Shown here piece by piece: positions 60,571-64,000 of a stretch of DNA of 64,000 bases. This DNA is from an uncultured Bacteroidales bacterium. Lineage in GTDB: Bacteria > Bacteroidota > Bacteroidia > Bacteroidales > F082. The notes under the pieces were generated by a model. That model saw nothing but the letters and a program-made list of their open reading frames with translations, searched no databases and was not told the DNA's origin. Within the stretch, counting starts at the first letter, position 1. Each line of letters starts with the position of its first letter. The stretch is taken from NCBI GenBank assembly GCA_900318085.1, contig ONJF01000005.1:20730-84729 (forward strand). Direction: 5' to 3'. The position numbers were made by a program, and so were the translations under genes.

Positions 60571-60590
60571 AATAATGTCTGTTTATGCTA

Positions 60591-60598
60591 CAAAAATA
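60591..60598 (-). promoter_or_regulatory. -7 box of small membrane protein gene
   Basis: Minus-strand TATTTTTG, 21 bp ahead of the start at 60570. Confidence 0.5.
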
Positions 60599-60605
60599 CG
60601 CGTTA

Positions 60606-60980
60606 TTAATCATAGTTTTCGTATCCGCCTTCCTCGCCTGAGGTGTCTAGGATGTCGGAGCCCATGCTCTGTTCGCAATCGAGCACAGCCCATTTGCCGT
60701 TCCATGTGGCTTCGAGTCCGTCCATCATGTCGTTCAACTGGCTCAACTCAGTATCGGGAATCTCTTTGGCTTGTTCCAGGTTCTCCAAGTCGGAGCGCAA
60801 TCCCATGATGGCGAAGTTAAGCATCTGCAGTTCGTCACAGTCATCGATACCGCTGATCTTCTCCTCGATCGACTTCACCTCTTGCTCCATAGCCTTATAC
60901 TGCTTTGAATTCTGTTCACCACACGAGTAAAGACCTAATACAAAAGCAGTTAGGATAACAAAAAACGATGCTATTTTCAT
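60606..60980 (-). CDS. Small lipoprotein with coiled-coil
   Basis: A 124-residue lipoprotein (lipobox LYSC, about Cys20). The mature part is a predicted coiled coil (YKAMEQEVKSIEEKI, LRSDLENLEQAKEI), with a Trp/Asp/Gly-rich acidic end (GSDILDTSGEEGGYENYD). I do not recognise a family. It is 35 bp from the next gene but has a separate promoter. Confidence 0.6.
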   Translation of the reverse strand: MKIASFFVILTAFVLGLYSCGEQNSKQYKAMEQEVKSIEEKISGIDDCDELQMLNFAIMGLRSDLENLEQAKEIPDTELSQLNDMMDGLEATWNGKWAVLDCEQSMGSDILDTSGEEGGYENYD

Positions 60981-61003
60981 ATGATTCTATGTTTTTCAGG
61001 CTT

Positions 61004-61011
61004 CAAAGATA
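61004..61011 (-). promoter_or_regulatory. -7 box of small lipoprotein gene
   Basis: Minus-strand TATCTTTG, 24 bp ahead of the start at 60980. Confidence 0.5.
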
Positions 61012-61181
61012 CTAAAAAAAAACGATGCGAGATACCTTTTTATTATATAAGGTGCAGATAAGGAGGACAAATGGGCGCGTCGCTGTATACAATCAAAACA
61101 AAATCAAATCTTTATAAGTTATGAACAAAATCTGTTGATTTCTTTTTAGGAAAATGCGGAAAATGTTTGGTGAAAATCGAA

Positions 61182-61211
61182 TTGGCAATTAAAATGAATC
61201 TCTTATATTTG
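61182..61211 (+). promoter_or_regulatory. Promoter of Oar-like receptor gene (TTG, 19 bp, TATATTTG)
   Basis: TTGG at 61182 and TATATTTGC at 61204-61211, with a 19-bp spacer, the best match in the window to the Bacteroidota -33/-7 consensus. The leader to the ATG is about 80 nt. Confidence 0.65.
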
Positions 61212-61295
61212 CACGTTCTTATAATGGACAAAAATGAAAACGAAGCAACTAAAACAAATACAATCAACTTAATTATTAACTTTAAATTATTAACT

Positions 61296-64000
61296 ATGAA
61301 AAAGTTACTTACTTTTTTCGTGGCTATGATTGCCTCCATTAGCTTGATGGCCCAGGTGACCACTTCAAGTATTAGTGGAAAAATCACTGACAACAACAAG
61401 AGTACCCTTCCGGGTGCCACTGTCGTTGCCACACACACGCCTTCAGGTTCGCAGTACTATGCTGTGGCCGATGCAAACGGTGCCTACCGTCTGCTCAACA
61501 TCCGTCCTGGCGGCCCCTACACCCTCGAGTTCCGTATGGTGGGCTTCCAAACGGTGAAGCAGGAAGGCATCACCACAACGCTGGGTGAGACCAAGATCCT
61601 CAACGTCCGTCTGAACGAAGAGGCCGTTGGTCTGGGTGAGGTTTCGGTTGTGGCCGAAGCCATCTCCAACGGCATGGACAGTGACCGTGCCGGTGCCACC
61701 ACGGCTATCAACAACGAGCAGATCGAGTTACTCCCCACCATCACTCGTAGCTTGAACGATGTGCTGTCTCTGACCCCGCAGGCTTCAGTGCTTGGTGGCA
61801 ACCTCTCCATCGGCGGTGGTAACTACCGTTCGTCGTATGTCACCGTTGACGGTGCAGCCTTCAACAACGCCTTCGGTATTGGCGGCAACCTGCCTGCTGG
61901 CGGTAGCCCCATCTCCTTGGACGCTCTTGAGGCCATGACCATCAACATCACTCCTTTCGATGTGCGTCACAGCGGCTTCACTGGCGGTGCCATCAATGCT
62001 GTCACCAAGAGCGGTACCAACAACTGGCATGTCAGCGTGTATGACTACTTCACCAGCGACGGTCTCATCGGTACTAAGTTCGGTTTTAAAGACGAATTCG
62101 GCAACTATCCCGACCGTCTGAATCTCTCCAAATCGTTGGATAACACCATCGGCGTGAGCGTTGGAGGTCCTATCGTTAGAGACAAGTTGTTCTTCTTCGT
62201 CAACTTCGAGTACCAAAGTGACGTTGACCCCGGTCAAACCCACTTTGCCCGCGAGAGCGAAGACGGCGAATGGGGTGGCAGCACGCAATACAGCCGTCCT
62301 ACCGTCGAGAGAATGGACATGATGAAGGACTACCTCATCAAGACCTATGGCTACGATCCCGGTCGTTACCAGAACTACAGCGCCAGCACGCCTGACCTCA
62401 AGTTGCTCGCCCGTTTGGACTGGAACATCAGCGACAAGGACAAGTTCAACATCCGCTACAGCATGGTGAAGAACAAATATTCGTCCGCTCCCTCCAACTC
62501 GGTCAACCCCATCGTGCCGAACCCCTACAACCGTAACAGCTATGGTCGTACTTCCGACTGCGCCCTCTACTTCGAGAGCAACCGTTACTTCCAGGAGCAA
62601 AACTTCAGCTCGGTCGCTGCCGAGTGGAACCACAGCTTCCTGAGCGGCCGCGGCAACAACATGTTGCGTGCCACTTATTCGCACCAGAATGAGCCTCGTA
62701 GCTTTGTGGGTGACCTCTTCCCCACCGTCGATATCCTTGAGAACATCGACACCGATGGCGACGGTGAAGCCGAAACCAAGGCTGTCTACACCAGCTTCGG
62801 TCCCGACCCGTTCACCTATGGTAACCTCCGCGAAGTGCATACCGCTGTCATCACCGACGAAGTGAGCTACCTCACTGGCATCCACAACTTCACCCTCGGT
62901 GGTCAGTATGAGTTCGACAACACCAAGAACGGTTACATGCAAGGCGGCGCCGGCTATTATGTCTACAACAGCTGGGACGACTTCACCAGTGGTGCCAACC
63001 CCACCGCTTTCGCCATCACCTTCGGCAACAATCGCGACAACAACGGCAACCCGAAGCAAGTGTATCCTTCCTTCAACTACATGCAAGGTTCACTCTACCT
63101 GCAAGACGAAATGACCCTCAGCGAGCGCTTCAAACTCGCCCTTGGTCTGCGTGCCGAAATGCCTTACTATCCTTCCATCTCCGGCTACAACTACAACAAG
63201 GAGTTTGCTGAAGGCTGGAACGATGGAGAAGGCGTGCACCACGCCATCGCCGACGGCGAAGGCAACACCATGTACGGCCTCTCAACCGCTGACATGCCTA
63301 AGGCTCGCGTCAACTTCTCACCCCGTTTGGGCTTCAATTGGGACCTCACCGGCGAACGTAAGTACATCATCCGTGGTGGTTCTGGCCTCTACACCGGCCG
63401 TCTGCCCTTCGTGTGGATTGTTTCGACCGTGGGTAACTCCAACTGCATGCAGTATCAGTATATCAACCCCTCTGCTGAAGACACCGACATCAACTTCTAT
63501 GCTAATGTGAACGACATCATCGCCAACCACGCCTCGCTGTTCGGCACTGAAAACCTGCCTGCCGACCTGGTTGCTCCTCAGTCGACCACCATCATGGACA
63601 AGAACCTGAAGATGACGCAAACCTGGAAGAGCTCGTTGGCCTTCGACGCCGAACTTCCTGGCGGTATCAAAGCCTCTTTGGAAGGCATCTACAACAAGGA
63701 CATCACCACCGTAGCTGTCACCAAGCTCGGCATCGTCCGTGGCGAAGACATCCAACTGCCTGGCGAGCCTGACAAGAGATGGACTTGGAAGAGCGAAGGC
63801 GTTGTCAACTCACTTGGCAAGGCTGTCACTCCTTACTACATCACCAATGTTGACAAAAACGGTTACTACTATTCTGGTACTGCCCAGTTGAGCAAGGACT
63901 TCAAGTGCGGTCTCAACCTGATGGCTGCCTACACCTATGCCATGGGTAAGAACATCACCGATGGTATCGGTGACCAAGTCACCTCCGCTTTCAGCACCAA
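61296..64000 (+). CDS. Oar-like TonB-dependent outer-membrane receptor (3' end beyond window)
   Basis: At least 901 residues, running off the right end. Signal peptide cleaved near LMAQ. Residues about 24-110 are a carboxypeptidase-regulatory-like domain (GKITDNNKSTLPGATVVATH, NIRPGGPYTLEFRMVGF). A plug domain follows, with SLNDVLSLTPQASVL, YVTVDGAAFNNAFG and INITPFDVRHSGFTGGAINA, the Oar-type plug. Then come barrel strands with NWDLTGERKYIIRGGSGLYT and the family LPFVWIVSTVGN. Oar proteins are associated with protein export and surface adhesion in some species; substrate unknown. No SusD gene is visible before it. Confidence 0.88.
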   Translation, partial: MKKLLTFFVAMIASISLMAQVTTSSISGKITDNNKSTLPGATVVATHTPSGSQYYAVADANGAYRLLNIRPGGPYTLEFRMVGFQTVKQEGITTTLGETKILNVRLNEEAVGLGEVSVVAEAISNGMDSDRAGATTAINNEQIELLPTITRSLNDVLSLTPQASVLGGNLSIGGGNYRSSYVTVDGAAFNNAFGIGGNLPAGGSPISLDALEAMTINITPFDVRHSGFTGGAINAVTKSGTNNWHVSVYDYFTSDGLIGTKFGFKDEFGNYPDRLNLSKSLDNTIGVSVGGPIVRDKLFFFVNFEYQSDVDPGQTHFARESEDGEWGGSTQYSRPTVERMDMMKDYLIKTYGYDPGRYQNYSASTPDLKLLARLDWNISDKDKFNIRYSMVKNKYSSAPSNSVNPIVPNPYNRNSYGRTSDCALYFESNRYFQEQNFSSVAAEWNHSFLSGRGNNMLRATYSHQNEPRSFVGDLFPTVDILENIDTDGDGEAETKAVYTSFGPDPFTYGNLREVHTAVITDEVSYLTGIHNFTLGGQYEFDNTKNGYMQGGAGYYVYNSWDDFTSGANPTAFAITFGNNRDNNGNPKQVYPSFNYMQGSLYLQDEMTLSERFKLALGLRAEMPYYPSISGYNYNKEFAEGWNDGEGVHHAIADGEGNTMYGLSTADMPKARVNFSPRLGFNWDLTGERKYIIRGGSGLYTGRLPFVWIVSTVGNSNCMQYQYINPSAEDTDINFYANVNDIIANHASLFGTENLPADLVAPQSTTIMDKNLKMTQTWKSSLAFDAELPGGIKASLEGIYNKDITTVAVTKLGIVRGEDIQLPGEPDKRWTWKSEGVVNSLGKAVTPYYITNVDKNGYYYSGTAQLSKDFKCGLNLMAAYTYAMGKNITDGIGDQVTSAFST

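Larger units (their letters stand above)
60981..61295. other. 315-bp divergent intergenic region
   Basis: Holds the leftward box at 61004-61011, the rightward promoter at 61182-61211 and otherwise A/T-rich DNA. A short open stretch of 17 codons at 61071-61124 is preceded by AAGGAGG, but it precedes the rightward promoter, so it is not a leader of the receptor transcript. No RNA gene was recognised. Confidence 0.5.

Noticed and set aside
61785-63086. 433-codon open frame opposite the Oar-like receptor
   Set aside because: Val/Gly/Asp-rich shadow of the receptor's third-base pattern; the receptor frame has a signal peptide and plug domain.

Overview
This window looks like chromosomal DNA from a member of the Bacteroidota, probably an uncultured gut- or rumen-type Bacteroidales. 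The signs are promoters with a TAnnTTTGc -7 box and few Shine-Dalgarno sites, many lipoproteins and outer-membrane barrels, TonB-dependent receptors (one Oar-like), a type IX secretion (T9SS) C-terminal domain, the long ~480-residue form of GAPDH, and a GH3/beta-lactamase fusion. I see no tRNA, rRNA, phage, IS element or CRISPR array. The first 17 kb and the last 15 kb carry many small non-coding or in-frame repeats.

Layout. (1) 1-4261: a Kelch/beta-helix surface protein gene broken at the edge of an 81-bp repeat, then two tandem small helix-turn-helix proteins with a near-palindrome in front of the second. (2) 4316-9231, minus strand: a tightly packed operon of ECF sigma factor, one-pass membrane anti-sigma protein, exported caspase-like protease, small barrel protein, and a lipoprotein with FN3-like domains and a FISUMP-like C-terminus. 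This is the most distinctive system here. (3) 9306-13293, minus: a SanA/YdcF-type protein, then SPFH protein, DUF3784-like membrane protein, CPBP protease and a 57-residue ribbon-helix-helix protein. (4) 13447-17745: an M48 lipoprotein protease, a MurD-type ligase overlapping a PP-loop protein resembling the MurL epimerase (both carry an in-frame palindromic insert), and YqgE. (5) 17889-29809: M16 protease, TonB-type barrel receptor, C69 dipeptidase, hotdog thioesterase, MMPL exporter, lipoprotein, LolA-like protein. (6) 29821-39986: an operon of glycosyltransferase, PurD, membrane protein, RNase HII, TlpA-like thioredoxin and GH3/beta-lactamase, with a divergent clan-A glycoside hydrolase. 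(7) 39993-49729: AhcY, small membrane protein, TrkH, DUF2750 protein, YidC, a T9SS-secreted BNR-like protein, GAPDH. (8) 49853-61295: cysteine desulfidase and membrane protein; then on the minus strand lipoprotein, threonine aldolase, GlmM, and a translationally coupled run of MutL, two rhomboids and an endonuclease/exonuclease/phosphatase protein. (9) 61296-64000: an Oar-like TonB receptor running off the end.

How the parts fit. Much of the window is envelope biology: peptidoglycan precursor synthesis (MurD/MurL-like, GlmM), muropeptide turnover (GH3/beta-lactamase), membrane insertion (YidC), proteolysis (M48, M16, CPBP, rhomboids, caspase-like) and surface proteins. Convergent gene pairs are separated by strong hairpin terminators. 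Divergent pairs share short intergenic regions with back-to-back TAnnTTTG boxes.
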